A DNA stretch of 64,000 nucleotides, taken from the NCBI RefSeq assembly GCF_900112425.1, contig NZ_FOLP01000004.1, positions 1 through 64,000 on the forward strand. Direction: 5' to 3'. Positions 22,359-34,452 of the stretch are shown here, piece after piece. Position 1 is the first letter of the stretch. Every line of letters starts with the position of its first letter. The notes under the pieces are model-generated. The model searched no databases. It saw only the letters and a list, made by a program, of their open reading frames with translations, and was not told where the DNA came from. This DNA comes from Variovorax sp. OK212 (GTDB lineage: Bacteria > Pseudomonadota > Gammaproteobacteria > Burkholderiales > Burkholderiaceae_C). Both the position numbers and the translations under genes were made by a program.

Positions 22359-23594
22359 ATGAACCCCGCCCACGAACACCCTTCGGCCGACGGCCTCTGG
22401 ACCGGCCTGCGGCTCGCCGCCGCCCCCGATGCGCAAGCCGCCATCGTGGTCGCGCAGGGCGCCATCCGCTGGGTCGGCGCGCGCAGCGCACTGCCCGCCG
22501 AGTTCGCGGGCCTTGCGCCGCACGACGGCGGCGGCGCGCTCGTCACGCCGGGCCTCGTCGATTGCCATACGCACCTGGTCTACGGCGGCCAGCGCGCCAA
22601 CGAATTCGCGATGCGCCTGGCGGGCGCGACGTACGAGGAAGTGGCCAAGGCCGGCGGCGGCATCGTGTCGTCGGTGCGCGCCACGCGCGAGGCCGACGAA
22701 GACACGCTCTTCGCGCAAGCCGCCGCGCGGCTCGAACAGCTGCTGGCCGACGGCGTGTGCGCCATCGAGATCAAGTCGGGCTACGGCCTTTCGCTGGAAC
22801 ACGAGCGCAAGCAGCTGCGCGTGGCGCGGCGCCTGGGCGAAGCCTACGGCGTCACCGTGCGCACCACCTTCCTGGGCGCGCATGCGCTGCCGCCCGAATA
22901 CGCCGGCCAGCCCAATGGCAGTGCCGACTACATCGACCTCGTCTGCAACCAGATGCTGCCCGCGCTCGCGGCCGAAGGCCTCGTCGATGCGGTCGACGTG
23001 TTCTGCGAGCGCATCGCCTTCTCGCTCGCCGAAACCGAGCAGGTCTTCCAGGCCGCGAAGGCTTTGGGCCTGCCGGTGAAGCTGCATGCCGAGCAGCTGT
23101 CGGACATGGGCGGCGCGGCGCTGGCCGCGCGCTACGGCGCGCTCTCGTGCGACCACATCGAGCACCTGTCGGCCGAGGGCATCGCGGCGATGCGCCGGTC
23201 GGGCACCGTGGCCGTGCTGCTGCCCGGCGCGTACTACACGCTGCGCGACACGCACCTGCCGCCCGTCGACGCGCTGCGCGCCGCGGGCGTGCCGATGGCG
23301 GTGTCCACCGATCACAACCCCGGCACCTCGCCGGCCCTGAGTCTCTTGCTGATGGTCAACATGGCTTGCACACTGTTCCGCCTCACCGTGCCCGAGGCTC
23401 TCGACGGCGTCACCGTGCATGCGGCGCGCGCGCTGGGCCTGCAGGCCACGCACGGCGCCATCGCGCCCGGCATGCCGGCCAACTTCGTGCTGTGGAACGT
23501 GCGCGAGGCGGCCGAGCTGGCCTACTGGTTCGGCCAGCGGCCGGTGCGCACCGTGGTGCGGCAAGGCCGCATCGCCGTGGGAGCCGCCGCATGA
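22359..23594 (+). CDS. hutI: Imidazolonepropionase
   Basis: 411 residues; opens the imidazolone ring to give N-formimino-L-glutamate. An amidohydrolase barrel with the metal motif [13 protein letters not shown] near residue 70, substrate loop EIKSGYGLS, metal histidine in KLHAEQLS, and the catalytic region [10 protein letters not shown]. No strong ribosome site precedes the ATG, which follows the CAA repeat directly. The stop overlaps the start of hutF as ATGA. Confidence 0.97.
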   Translation: MNPAHEHPSADGLWTGLRLAAAPDAQAAIVVAQGAIRWVGARSALPAEFAGLAPHDGGGALVTPGLVDCHTHLVYGGQRANEFAMRLAGATYEEVAKAGGGIVSSVRATREADEDTLFAQAAARLEQLLADGVCAIEIKSGYGLSLEHERKQLRVARRLGEAYGVTVRTTFLGAHALPPEYAGQPNGSADYIDLVCNQMLPALAAEGLVDAVDVFCERIAFSLAETEQVFQAAKALGLPVKLHAEQLSDMGGAALAARYGALSCDHIEHLSAEGIAAMRRSGTVAVLLPGAYYTLRDTHLPPVDALRAAGVPMAVSTDHNPGTSPALSLLLMVNMACTLFRLTVPEALDGVTVHAARALGLQATHGAIAPGMPANFVLWNVREAAELAYWFGQRPVRTVVRQGRIAVGAAA

Positions 23595-24973
23595 CGCACA
23601 CGCTTTTCGCCGCCGACGCGCTGCTGCCCGAGGGCTGGGCCAAGGACGTTCTTCTGGCGTGGAACGACGCCGGCCAGCTCACGCAGGTGCAGGCCGGCGT
23701 GCCACGCCCCGCCGGCACGCCAGCCGCCGAAGGCCCGCTGATCCCCGGCATGCCCAACCTGCATTCGCACGCCTTCCAGCGCGCCTTCGCGGGCCTCACC
23801 GAGCACCGTGCCGAGCAGCACGACAGCTTCTGGAGCTGGCGCACGCTGATGTACCGCTTTGCCGCGCGCCTCGGCCCGCAGCACATGGAAGCCATCGCGA
23901 CCTGGCTCTACGCCGAGATGCTCGAGGCCGGCTACACCAGCGTGTGCGAATTCCAGTACGTGCACCACGACGTGGACGGCCGCCCCTACGCCGACGACGC
24001 GACCTTGAGCCTGGCCCTGCTGCGCGCCGCGCAGAAGACCGGCATCGGCTTCACGCTGCTGCCCGTGCTCTACCAGACCGCCGGCTTCGGCGACATGCCG
24101 CCCACCGACGGCCAGCGCCGCTTCATCCGCTCGACCGAGTCGATGCTGCGCCTGCTCGAAGCGCTCAAGCCCGTGTGCGACGCGCAGGGCGCGCGGCTGG
24201 GCCTGGCGCCGCATTCGCTGCGCGCCGTGCCGCCCGAGGCGCTGCGCGACGCGCTGGCGGGGCTCGACGCCATCGACCGCACCGCGCCCATCCACATCCA
24301 CATCGCCGAGCAGACCAAGGAGGTGGACGACTGCGTGGCCTGGAGCGGCCTGCGCCCGGTCGAGTGGCTGCTCGACCATGCGCCGGTCGACGCGCGCTGG
24401 TGCCTCGTGCACGCCACGCACATGAACGACGCCGAGTACGAATACGCGGCCCAGAGCGGCGCGGTGGCGGGCCTGTGCCCGACGACCGAAGCCAACCTGG
24501 GCGACGGCATCTTCGACTTCGCCAAGTGGCGCGGCCACGGCGGCGCCTGGGGCGTGGGCTCGGACAGCCACGCCAGCGTCAACGCCGCCGAGGAACTGCT
24601 GATGCTCGAATACAGCCAGCGCCTGGGCAAGCGCCAGCGCAACGTGGGCGCCACGGCCGCGCAGCCGCATGTGGCGACTGCGTTCACGCTCGCGGCGGTG
24701 CAGGGCGGCGCGCAGGCGGCCGCCCGCGCCGTGGGCGGGCTGGCCGCGGGCCAGCAGGCCGACTTCGTGGTGCTCGACGCATCGCACCTTGCGCTGCAGG
24801 GGCTGTCGGCGCCCGATATGCTCTCGGCCCACGTCTTCGCGAGCCACCGCACCTCGGCCATCGGCGCCGTGTGGGTGGCAGGCCGGGCGCGCGTCTCGGC
24901 CGGCCGCCACGCGCTGCACGGCGAAGCCGCGGCCGCCTTCGTGGCCGCGCGCACCCAACTACTCAAGGATTGA
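23591..24973 (+). CDS. hutF: Formimidoylglutamate deiminase
   Basis: 460 residues from ATG 23591, coupled to hutI by an ATGA overlap. It converts N-formimino-L-glutamate to N-formyl-L-glutamate and ammonia, marking the five-enzyme (Pseudomonas-type) route. Amidohydrolase metal motif [15 protein letters not shown] near residue 55, HIHIAEQ with the zinc histidine, and GVGSDSHAS for the metal aspartate. hutG follows after 7 bases. Confidence 0.96.
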   Translation: MTHTLFAADALLPEGWAKDVLLAWNDAGQLTQVQAGVPRPAGTPAAEGPLIPGMPNLHSHAFQRAFAGLTEHRAEQHDSFWSWRTLMYRFAARLGPQHMEAIATWLYAEMLEAGYTSVCEFQYVHHDVDGRPYADDATLSLALLRAAQKTGIGFTLLPVLYQTAGFGDMPPTDGQRRFIRSTESMLRLLEALKPVCDAQGARLGLAPHSLRAVPPEALRDALAGLDAIDRTAPIHIHIAEQTKEVDDCVAWSGLRPVEWLLDHAPVDARWCLVHATHMNDAEYEYAAQSGAVAGLCPTTEANLGDGIFDFAKWRGHGGAWGVGSDSHASVNAAEELLMLEYSQRLGKRQRNVGATAAQPHVATAFTLAAVQGGAQAAARAVGGLAAGQQADFVVLDASHLALQGLSAPDMLSAHVFASHRTSAIGAVWVAGRARVSAGRHALHGEAAAAFVAARTQLLKD

Positions 24974-24980
24974 CCCCACC

Positions 24981-25805
24981 ATGGCCTTCACCACCACCGA
25001 ACCGTCATTCCGCTTTCGCCAGGGCACGCGCCCGCTGCTCATCTCGATGCCGCACGTCGGCACCCATGTGCCGCCCGCATTGGCCGCACGCTTCACCGAC
25101 GAAGCGCGCCACGTGCCCGACACCGACTGGCACCTCGAGCAGCTCTACGACTTCGCCGACGCGCTGGGCGCCTCGGTGCTCGCGGCCACGCACTCGCGCT
25201 ACGTGGTCGACCTGAACCGTCCGCCGGACGGCGCCAGCCTGTACCCCGGCCAGAGCGTCACCGGCCTGTGTCCGGTCGACACCTTCGACGACACGCCGGT
25301 CTATGCCGACGCCGCCGACGTGCCGCGCGACGAGGAGGTCGCCCAGCGCCGCGACGCCATCTGGCAGCCGTACCACCGCCAGCTGCAGGCCGAGCTCGAG
25401 CGCATGAAGGCCGTGCACGGCACCGTGGCGCTGTGGGACGCGCACTCCATCCGCTCGGTGCTGCCGCGTTTCTTCGAAGGCAAGCTGCCCGACCTGAACC
25501 TGGGCACCGGCAACGGCATCAGCTGCGACCCGGCGCTGGCCGAGACGCTGCTGGGCATCGGCAAGTCGGCCACGGGCTACACCGCGGTGCTCAACGGCCG
25601 CTTCAAGGGCGGCCACATCACGCGCCAGTACGGCAACCCGGCCGGCGGCGTGCAGGCGGTGCAGCTGGAGATGACGCAGTCGAGCTACATGCAGGAAAAG
25701 CTGCCCTTCGACTACCTGCCCGAAGTGGCTGCGGGCGTGCAGCCGCACGTGCGGCGCATGCTGGAGGCGGTGCTGGCGTACGTGGAAGGTCCGCGAAAGG
25801 GCTGA
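24981..25805 (+). CDS. hutG: N-formylglutamate deformylase (amidohydrolase)
   Basis: 274 residues from ATG 24981; hydrolyses N-formyl-L-glutamate to formate and glutamate, the last step. The family features [10 protein letters not shown], the DTDWH motif, [27 protein letters not shown] and [13 protein letters not shown] are present, with His and Asp residues suited to a metal site. It completes the pathway together with hutH, hutU, hutI and hutF in this window. Confidence 0.95.
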   Translation: MAFTTTEPSFRFRQGTRPLLISMPHVGTHVPPALAARFTDEARHVPDTDWHLEQLYDFADALGASVLAATHSRYVVDLNRPPDGASLYPGQSVTGLCPVDTFDDTPVYADAADVPRDEEVAQRRDAIWQPYHRQLQAELERMKAVHGTVALWDAHSIRSVLPRFFEGKLPDLNLGTGNGISCDPALAETLLGIGKSATGYTAVLNGRFKGGHITRQYGNPAGGVQAVQLEMTQSSYMQEKLPFDYLPEVAAGVQPHVRRMLEAVLAYVEGPRKG

Positions 25806-25866
25806 CGGATGAGAACGGGCCGACGGCTGAGAAAAGGCTGACGGCTGAGAAAAGGCTGACGCGTGT
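25800..25866 (+). repeat. Short direct repeats behind hutG
   Basis: Three to four imperfect copies of a GGCTGACGGCTGAGAAAA-type unit (about 18 bases) follow the hutG stop. It looks like slippage-generated low-complexity sequence and contains several in-frame TGA triplets. Confidence 0.7.
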
Positions 25867-25886
25867 CAGGGCCGGCCCGCGGTTTC

Positions 25887-25892
25887 TACAAT
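25887..25892 (+). promoter_or_regulatory. Candidate -10 box (TACAAT) for the metH N-terminal gene
   Basis: TACAAT lies 8 bases before the ATG at 25901, with a weak -35 candidate GTGTCA 18 bases upstream. If used, the mRNA would be leaderless or nearly so. No Shine-Dalgarno is present before this ATG, which agrees with that reading. Confidence 0.45.
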
Positions 25893-25900
25893 CGGGGGCT

Positions 25901-26953
25901 ATGAAGCCCGTTACCTACACCCGCGGCCAGGCCCTGGCCGGCATCCTCGCCAAGCGCATCGCCATCCTCGACGGCGCCATGGGCACGATGATCCAGCGCT
26001 TCAAGCTCACCGAGGAGCAGTACCGCGGCGAGCGTTTCAAGGACTTCGAGCGCGACGTCAAGGGCAACAACGAACTGCTCTCGCTCACGCGCCCCGACGT
26101 GATCAGCGACATCCACGAGGCCTACCTCGCGGCCGGCGCCGACCTGATCGAGACCAACACCTTCGGCGCGACCACCATCGCGCAGGAGGACTACAAGATG
26201 GCCCACCTGGCGCGCGAGATGAACCTCGAATCCGCCAAGCTGGCGCGCGCGGCCTGCGACAAGTACAGCACGCCCGACAAGCCGCGCTTCGTGGCCGGCG
26301 CCCTCGGCCCGACGCCCAAGACCGCCAGCATCAGCCCCGACGTGAACGACCCGGGCGCGCGCAACGTCGACTTCGAGTCGCTGCGCGCGGCCTACTACGA
26401 GCAGACCGAGGCGCTGGTCGAGGGCGGCGCCGACGTGATCCTGGTCGAGACCATCTTCGACACGCTCAACGCCAAGGCCGCGCTGTTCGCGGTGGACGAG
26501 TACTTCGACAACAGCGGCAACCGCCTGCCGCTGATCATCAGCGGCACGGTGACCGACGCCTCGGGCCGCATCCTGAGCGGGCAGACCGTGACCGCCTTCT
26601 GGCACAGCGTGCGCCATGCGCAGCCGCTGGCCATCGGCCTGAACTGCGCGCTGGGCGCGGCGCTGATGCGCCCGTACATCCAGGAACTGGCGCGCGTGGC
26701 CGGCGACACCTTCATCAGCTGCTACCCGAACGCCGGCCTGCCCAATCCGATGAGCGACACCGGCTTCGACGAGACGCCCGACGTCACCTCGCGCCTGCTG
26801 CACGAGTTCGCGGCCGAGGGGCTGGTGAACATCGTGGGCGGCTGCTGCGGCACCACGCCGGACCACATCGCGGCCATCGGCCAGGCCGTGGCGCCGATGG
26901 CCGGGCGCGCGCTCGGCGGCAACAACGCCGGCTTCTACAAAGAAGCGGCGTAG
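25901..26953 (+). CDS. metH: Methionine synthase, homocysteine-binding module (split MetH, N-terminal part)
   Basis: 350 residues corresponding only to the first module of cobalamin-dependent methionine synthase, which binds and activates homocysteine on zinc. The start [14 protein letters not shown] and the zinc cysteines Cys249 (GLNCALG), Cys315 and Cys316 (GGCCGTT) are intact. The protein stops cleanly after this module. The folate, cobalamin and reactivation modules are encoded by the gene at 31593, about 4.6 kb downstream on the same strand. Split metH is known in Burkholderiales; both parts look functional. Confidence 0.93.
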   Translation: MKPVTYTRGQALAGILAKRIAILDGAMGTMIQRFKLTEEQYRGERFKDFERDVKGNNELLSLTRPDVISDIHEAYLAAGADLIETNTFGATTIAQEDYKMAHLAREMNLESAKLARAACDKYSTPDKPRFVAGALGPTPKTASISPDVNDPGARNVDFESLRAAYYEQTEALVEGGADVILVETIFDTLNAKAALFAVDEYFDNSGNRLPLIISGTVTDASGRILSGQTVTAFWHSVRHAQPLAIGLNCALGAALMRPYIQELARVAGDTFISCYPNAGLPNPMSDTGFDETPDVTSRLLHEFAAEGLVNIVGGCCGTTPDHIAAIGQAVAPMAGRALGGNNAGFYKEAA

Positions 26954-26959
26954 GCGCAG

Positions 26960-27100
26960 GGTCGCGCTCGGTGCGTCGGCGCGCGGTTGTGTCCGATGTC
27001 TGGGCGCGCGGTCGTGCTCGATGCGTCATGGCGCGGTCGCACTCGATGCGTGAACGCGCGGTCGCAATCGATGCATGAACGCGCGGTCGCGCTGGTGGCC
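26960..27100. repeat. 25-bp tandem repeat array (five full units plus a partial)
   Basis: Units of exactly 25 bases start at 26960, 26985, 27010, 27035 and 27060, with a partial sixth at 27085. The consensus begins GGTCGC(A/G)CTCGATGCGT and ends in GCGC. Units 3-5 are most alike. They contain TCGATGC(A/G)T sub-palindromes. There are no variable spacers, so it is a minisatellite, not a CRISPR. It lies between the first metH half and the SH3 gene. Confidence 0.9.
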
Positions 27101-27102
27101 GA

Positions 27103-27132
27103 TTGACAGGCTCTCGGCCCCCCGCCTACGCT
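27103..27132 (+). promoter_or_regulatory. Sigma-70-type promoter for the SH3-domain gene
   Basis: TTGACA (27103-27108) and TACGCT (27127-27132) with an 18-base spacer lie just after the tandem repeats. The distance to ATG 27153 leaves a short leader containing AAGGAG. Confidence 0.6.
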
Positions 27133-27152
27133 GGGGCGCAAGGAGCCTCGCC

Positions 27153-27881
27153 ATGAACACATTCGCCCTGCGCTGGATCGGTATCGGCGCGCTCGCCCTG
27201 GCCCTGCCGCTCGCGGCGCAGGCGCAGCAGGCCTTCACCCGCGGCGCCGTCAACCTGCGCGCCGGCCCCTCGGGCGACTACCCGCTGGTGGCCCGGCTCG
27301 CGCCCGGCCAGCCGGTGGACGTGGTCGGCTGCACCAGCGGCTACGGCTGGTGCGACGTGGTGCTGCCCGACGGCGGGCGCGGCTGGGTCTGGTCGCGCAA
27401 CCTCGACTACGCCTACCAGGACCAGCGCGTGCCGCTGGCCACCTACGGCGCGGTGATCGGCGTGCCGATCGTCGCCTTCGCCATCGGCAGCTACTGGGCC
27501 GACTACTACCGCGACCGCCCCTGGTACGGCGACCGGCGCTGGTGGGGCAACCGGCCGCCGCCGCCCATGGCGGGCTGGCGTCCGCCGCCGCCGGTGCGCC
27601 CGGGCTGGCAACCGCGGCCCTGGCAACCCGGGCCGGGGTTCCGGCCGCCGGGCCCCGGGTTCCGACCGCCGCCCGCGCCGGGGTTCCGCCCGCCACCGGA
27701 CCCGGGCTTCAGGCCGCCGCGGCCGCAGCCCGGTTTCCGTCCCGGCCCCGCACCGGGCATGCCGCATCCGCACCCGGGCGGCGGCGGGCGTCCGCACGGC
27801 GGTGGTGGTGGTGGCGGGCATGGGGGCCACGGCGGCGGTGGTGGCCATGGGGGCGGCCACGGCGGTGGGCATGGCCGCTGA
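27153..27881 (+). CDS. Exported SH3-domain protein with Pro-rich repeats and Gly/His tail
   Basis: 242 residues from ATG 27153 (AAGGAG 7 bases upstream). A Sec signal peptide (to about AQA, residue 24) is followed by a bacterial SH3 domain (VNLRAGPSGDYPLVARLAPG to GRGWVWSRNL, residues ~30-85), then a hydrophobic segment ~95-110. Next come tandem PGFRPPP-type repeats (~155-205) and a terminal Gly/His-rich tail (GGGGGHGGHG type) that could bind metal. Likely periplasmic or surface-associated and linked to the cell wall. The function is unknown. Confidence 0.8.
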   Translation: MNTFALRWIGIGALALALPLAAQAQQAFTRGAVNLRAGPSGDYPLVARLAPGQPVDVVGCTSGYGWCDVVLPDGGRGWVWSRNLDYAYQDQRVPLATYGAVIGVPIVAFAIGSYWADYYRDRPWYGDRRWWGNRPPPPMAGWRPPPPVRPGWQPRPWQPGPGFRPPGPGFRPPPAPGFRPPPDPGFRPPRPQPGFRPGPAPGMPHPHPGGGGRPHGGGGGGGHGGHGGGGGHGGGHGGGHGR

Positions 27882-27899
27882 ACCGGCCGCCGGCCCGGC

Positions 27900-28823
27900 C
27901 TAGATTCCGCCGGTCTTGACGCCGCAGGTCCCCGCGGCCTGCCGGTCGCGCGCGATCAGCGAGACGAAGCGCTGTGCGCCCAGCCCCAGCGGGCGCTCGC
28001 GCGACCACACCACGTCGACCCACAGGTCGAGCCCGTTGCTGAGGTTCTCGAACGGAATTTCGATCAGCGCGCCCGCCGCCACGTGCGGCTTGGCGAAGTT
28101 GCGCTGCAGCCAGCCCCAGCCCAGCCCGGCCGTGATCAGGCTCAGCGCGGCCAGCGCGTTGTCGGTGCGCCAGACGTGGCGCGCGAACACGAAGCGCGGG
28201 TCGCTGGTGGCCAGGTCGCGCCCGGCCACCACGATCTGCCGGGTGTTGGTCAGGTGGTCCTCGCGCAGCCGGCCGCCGTTGGTCGCCAGCACGGGGTGGT
28301 CGGGCGCGATGACGGCCACCATCAGGTCGCTGCCGACCTCCTGGAAGCCCTCGCGGCCATCCAGGCTCGGGCGCTCGAACACCAGCGCCAACTGGGCGCG
28401 ACCGCTGTGCAGCAGGTCCAGCGCGTCGGCCTGCGGCGCGGCCAGCACCTCGACCTGAAGCAGCGGGTGCTCGCGCGCCAGTTCGGCCAGCGGGCCGCTC
28501 CACGGCGCGGCCAGCAGCTCGGGCGCAATGGCCAGCGTGAGCCGGTCTTCCAGTCCCTGCGTGAGTGCCAGCGCCTGCACCTGCAGCTGCCGCAGCTGCG
28601 CCGCCAGCAGCCGGGCCTGCGGCTCCAGCGAACGCGCCGCGGGCGTGGGCTGGGGCTCGCGGCCGCTGCGGTCGAACAGCGGCAGGTCGAGCTCGGCCTC
28701 GAGGTTGGCGATGGCCATGCTGACGGCCGATGGCACCTTGCGCAAAGCCCGCGCCGCGGCCGAGAAGGAGCCGTGGTCGATCACGGCCAGGAAGACTTCG
28801 ACGTTGTCGCTGGAGAAGGCCAT
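27900..28823 (-). CDS. LysR-family transcriptional regulator (likely controls the divergent PACE gene)
   Basis: 307 residues. An N-terminal LysR helix-turn-helix (FLAVIDHGSFSAAARALRKVPSAVS, residues ~11-35 in total) and a substrate-binding-protein-like effector domain follow. It is divergent from a PACE transporter gene with a 101-base AT-rich intergenic region, the same arrangement as the well-studied AceR/AceI pair. It is therefore probably its activator. The effector is unknown. Confidence 0.9.
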   Translation of the reverse strand: MAFSSDNVEVFLAVIDHGSFSAAARALRKVPSAVSMAIANLEAELDLPLFDRSGREPQPTPAARSLEPQARLLAAQLRQLQVQALALTQGLEDRLTLAIAPELLAAPWSGPLAELAREHPLLQVEVLAAPQADALDLLHSGRAQLALVFERPSLDGREGFQEVGSDLMVAVIAPDHPVLATNGGRLREDHLTNTRQIVVAGRDLATSDPRFVFARHVWRTDNALAALSLITAGLGWGWLQRNFAKPHVAAGALIEIPFENLSNGLDLWVDVVWSRERPLGLGAQRFVSLIARDRQAAGTCGVKTGGI

Positions 28824-28924
28824 GGCGGTCGATCTATCAATAAAACTGAAACAAGTTAACTTTTTATATCAGCAAGGGACACATAAAGTCCAGTCATCGC
28901 AGTCAACAACCAAAGAGAAGCGTC

Positions 28925-29362
28925 ATGCAGGGCATTCAGCGTCGAATCGTTTACATCAGCCTTTATGAAGGCATCGCCATCGTCGCGGCCAGCGCCGGCC
29001 TGGCGCTGATGACGGACGCCGGCCTGGGCCATTCGGGCGTGCTGGCGGTGGGCGCGTCGGTCATCGCGGTGATCTGGAACCTGGTCTTCAATGCGCTGTT
29101 CGAGCGCTGGGAATCGCGCCAGGCCGTGCGCGGGCGCAGCGTGCGCCGCCGCATCGCCCACGCCATCGGCTTCGAGGGCGGGCTGATCGCCTTCCTGGTG
29201 CCCATGTTCGCCTGGGGCCTGGGCGTGTCGCTGTGGCAGGCGCTGGTGATGGACCTGGGCCTGGTGGTGTTCTTCCTGGTCTACACCTTCGTCTTCAACT
29301 GGGTCTTCGACCGCGTGTTCGGCCTGCCCGCCTCCGCCACGGGCGAAGCACAACCGGCATGA
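28925..29362 (+). CDS. PACE family (AceI-like) efflux transporter
   Basis: 145 residues with four membrane helices in two repeated pairs (the bacterial transmembrane pair fold). The conserved glutamate near the start (SLYEGIAIV, Glu15) and the FNALFERWE and FNWVFDRVFG segments are hallmarks. Family members export biocides such as chlorhexidine and short diamines using the proton gradient. The LysR gene lies divergently. Substrate here is inferred only. Confidence 0.9.
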   Translation: MQGIQRRIVYISLYEGIAIVAASAGLALMTDAGLGHSGVLAVGASVIAVIWNLVFNALFERWESRQAVRGRSVRRRIAHAIGFEGGLIAFLVPMFAWGLGVSLWQALVMDLGLVVFFLVYTFVFNWVFDRVFGLPASATGEAQPA

Positions 29363-29369
29363 CGGCCGC

Positions 29370-29385
29370 GTAAGCCTGCGCTTAC
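29370..29385. terminator. Small hairpin between convergent genes
   Basis: GTAAGC (29370-29375) and GCTTAC (29380-29385) with a CTGC loop lie in the 23-base gap between the PACE and lipase-chaperone stop codons. There is no long U tract, so at most a weak bidirectional terminator. Confidence 0.45.
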
Positions 29386-30333
29386 TTAGCTGCCATTGCC
29401 GGTCGCTGCGGGCTTGCGTGCGCCGGCGGCGCGCATCGCCAGGGCGCCGTTCAGGCGCAGGCGCTCGGTGTCATTGAACAGCGTCTCGCGCAGCCGGGCC
29501 TGCTCGGCCTCGGAGGCGCGCGCGTAGCGGTCGATCCGGGCGTTCCATTCCTGGTTCTGCTGGTCGAGCGCCGCGAGGTTGCTGGCCACTTCATGCCCGT
29601 AGACCTCGCTGCGCGCGGCAAAGCGCTCCTGCGGGCTCGCGCCGCGCGCGTCCAGCGCCTCGGTCTGGCGCATCACGTCGCCGTGCGCCACGGCCTCGCG
29701 GCGCACCTCGCGCTGCTCCGGCGAGAGCCAGGCCTGCTCGCTCTGCGCCAGCGCGGCGGTGCGCTGCTCGGGCGTGAGGGCGGTGTTGGCGAGCGCCTCC
29801 AGCTTTTCCGTCATGAAGCGGTCCTGCCGGATCTGGTCGCCGAACAGGCCTTCGATTTCCTCGGGCCTGAAGTACTGGCGGCGCAGCGCCTCGCGCGCCT
29901 CCAGGCTGCGGCGCAGCTGCGCGGGGTCGCCGGGCGCGGGCGGCGGCAGCGTCACCAGCGCCTCGTGCATGTCGACGTAGCGTTCCAGCAGGCCCAGGGC
30001 GCGCACGCGCCAGTCTTCGCGCAGGTACCTGGCCAGCAGGGCGGGGGCGCGGGCCATGAGCGTGGCCTTGCTGTCGGCCTGGGCCTCGGAGAGCACCTGG
30101 TCGAAGATGGCGATCAGGCCGCTGCTCAGCAGGGCGTCCGGCGCGGCGGGTGCCGCGAGCGGCCGGGGTTCGAGGCTTGGCGCGGCGGCAGCTGCGGTGC
30201 CCTGTGCTTCTGCAACGAGGGCCGGAAGGTCGGCCACGTCGGAGCCGGCCGCCAGCCAGCCGCCGCCCACGGCGAGCAGCAGCGCGCCGCCCGCGGCCCA
30301 CAGCGTCCAGCGCGTGCGAGATGCCAAGGCCAA
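29386..30333 (-). CDS. lifO: Lipase secretion chaperone (LifO family)
   Basis: About 315 residues using a TTG start at 30333, directly after the lipase stop (30339); no ATG exists near the N-terminus. A membrane anchor ([20 protein letters not shown]) is followed by an Ala/Pro linker and a long helical domain rich in Glu, Arg and Leu, the arrangement of lipase-specific foldases. The canonical RxxFDY(F/C)LS motif is only partly matched ([13 protein letters not shown]), so this is a divergent member. It should fold the co-transcribed lipase in the periplasm. Confidence 0.85.
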   Translation of the reverse strand: MALASRTRWTLWAAGGALLLAVGGGWLAAGSDVADLPALVAEAQGTAAAAAPSLEPRPLAAPAAPDALLSSGLIAIFDQVLSEAQADSKATLMARAPALLARYLREDWRVRALGLLERYVDMHEALVTLPPPAPGDPAQLRRSLEAREALRRQYFRPEEIEGLFGDQIRQDRFMTEKLEALANTALTPEQRTAALAQSEQAWLSPEQREVRREAVAHGDVMRQTEALDARGASPQERFAARSEVYGHEVASNLAALDQQNQEWNARIDRYARASEAEQARLRETLFNDTERLRLNGALAMRAAGARKPAATGNGS

Positions 30334-30338
30334 TGCGC

Positions 30339-31352
30339 TCAGAGCCCCGCGCTCTTCAGCCGCGCGGCCTGTTCCTTGAAGATCGCCGGCACCTTCTTCT
30401 CGTAGTACGGGAACTGGCTGCCGTAGGTGTTGCCGAGCACCTGGTTGACCTCGTCGAGGTGGTTCTGGCGGTAGTCGCCCAGGTGCGTGCCCAGGCGGGT
30501 GGTGCAGGTGGCGAGCAGGCCGTCGTTGGCTTCGCCGAAGAAGGCGAGGGTGCCCAGCGCCGACAGCGGCGCGTCGCTCAGGTCGAACAGGTTGAAGCCG
30601 GTCGACACGCCCGACCACGAGTAGTAGCGCACCCCGTTGACCACGGCCGCGCCGCTCTTCACGTCGCACGAGGCGCCCGGCGCGGGCCGCCCCTGCGGAA
30701 AGCTGGCGTCGAAGGCCGCGCCGCCCGCGGTGGTCAGCGAGGCCAGCGCGTTCAGCGGCACCTCGGGCAGCTGGCCCGGGTCCTTGCCCGAGAGAAAGCC
30801 GATCACGCTCGTGAGCAGGCCCACGGCCTTCACCACCGCGGTCTGGCCGATGCCGCCTTCGGGCAGCTTCGCCAGCAGGTCGGCCACCTTCGAGCCGCCG
30901 TTGGCACCGCCCACCGAGGTGACCGAGGCGACCATGTCGGGTGCCACGGCGGCCACGTAGCGCACCGTGGGCGCGCCCTGCGAATGGCCGATCAGGTTGA
31001 ACTTGAGCGTGGGGTTCTTCTCCATCGCGCGGATGGTCTTGAGCTCCTGCAGCAGCTGCTCGCCGCGGATCTCGGAGGTGTTGGTGCCCGACACCTGGGC
31101 CACGTAGACCCGGGCACCCGCGCCGGCCAGCGCATCGGGAATGCCGTAGAAGTAGTCGACGCCCAGCAGGTTGTCGAAGCCGAGCAGGCCGTGGACCAGC
31201 ACGATGGGGTATTTCGTCTTCGCCTCGCTGGACGTGGCGCGTGCCGTGACCAGTGTCGAGCTGCCGCTGGCGGCCGACCGGGCCGCGGGTGTCACCAGAG
31301 TCGCTGCGGCTGCCATTGCGCAGCAAAGAACCACGTTCCACGTCTTGGCCAT
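30339..31352 (-). CDS. lip: Secreted triacylglycerol lipase (Burkholderia/Pseudomonas family I)
   Basis: 337 residues with a Sec signal peptide (to about ARSAASG, residue 30). The alpha/beta-hydrolase core has the oxyanion segment [10 protein letters not shown] and nucleophile Ser124 in GHSQGAPT. The acid is in EANDGLL and the histidine in HLDEVNQ. Two cysteines (SCDVK and ATCTT) could form the known stabilising disulfide. GGGAG precedes the ATG. The chaperone gene follows at once. A 14-bp TetR-like palindrome lies 39 bases upstream. Confidence 0.94.
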   Translation of the reverse strand: MAKTWNVVLCCAMAAAATLVTPAARSAASGSSTLVTARATSSEAKTKYPIVLVHGLLGFDNLLGVDYFYGIPDALAGAGARVYVAQVSGTNTSEIRGEQLLQELKTIRAMEKNPTLKFNLIGHSQGAPTVRYVAAVAPDMVASVTSVGGANGGSKVADLLAKLPEGGIGQTAVVKAVGLLTSVIGFLSGKDPGQLPEVPLNALASLTTAGGAAFDASFPQGRPAPGASCDVKSGAAVVNGVRYYSWSGVSTGFNLFDLSDAPLSALGTLAFFGEANDGLLATCTTRLGTHLGDYRQNHLDEVNQVLGNTYGSQFPYYEKKVPAIFKEQAARLKSAGL

Positions 31353-31390
31353 TCGGCACTCCCTTTCGTCGCTTTCGCGTTGGTTAAAAA

Positions 31391-31404
31391 AACGAACGTT
31401 CGTT
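31391..31404. promoter_or_regulatory. TetR-type operator palindrome upstream of the lipase gene
   Basis: AACGAACGTTCGTT is a perfect 14-bp palindrome typical of TetR/AcrR operators. It is 39 bases before the lipase start codon and so probably overlaps its promoter. No TetR gene is adjacent; the only one in the window is at 38895-39659 and is flanked by different repeats. Confidence 0.65.
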
Positions 31405-31482
31405 CGGAAACGGTGGCCGCATTCTGTGGATCGAGGCGGGAATGGAAACTGGGGTTTTCCCCCGGCAGGTTTCGAATCGCCC

Positions 31483-31488
31483 TAAAAT
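31483..31488 (+). promoter_or_regulatory. Candidate -10 box (TAAAAT) before the SAH riboswitch
   Basis: TAAAAT lies just upstream of the riboswitch start, at the distance expected for a transcript beginning near 31494. The -35 region (around TTTTCC, 31455-31460) is weak. Confidence 0.5.
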
Positions 31489-31493
31489 GCGCG

Positions 31494-31566
31494 ACTTCCC
31501 AAGGAGCGTTGCAGCGGTGGGCCTCACAGGCCCGCCGTCAGGCTTGGGGCGACAACGACGCTCGCC
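31494..31566 (+). promoter_or_regulatory. S-adenosylhomocysteine (SAH) riboswitch
   Basis: The leader of the second metH gene contains AAGGAGCGTTGCAGCGG, then an internal hairpin (GGGCCTCACAGGCCC), then CGTCAGGCTTGGGG and AACGACGCTC. The 5' GGAGCGTTG segment pairs with the 3' AACGACGCTC segment to close the structure. This order and these words match the SAH riboswitch consensus found before ahcY and metH in beta- and gammaproteobacteria. SAH binding normally switches expression on, which fits recycling of homocysteine to methionine. Confidence 0.88.
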
Positions 31567-31592
31567 TGTTCGACTCTTCCGCAGGTGAGGCC

Positions 31593-34400
<2,808 letters not shown>

Positions 34401-34452
34401 ACCTGCCGGCCGGCGTGGCCGACCGGCCCCGGGAGTTGTTATTCAGAAGCTG

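Noticed and set aside
26960..27100. CRISPR-like array
   Set aside because: The 25-base units follow each other without spacers and no cas genes are present.
29386..31359. A single 657-codon frame spanning lipase and chaperone, suggesting a fusion
   Set aside because: Only the second half matches the chaperone. The first half is out of frame with the lipase, which is encoded by its own 337-codon frame with signal peptide and catalytic residues.
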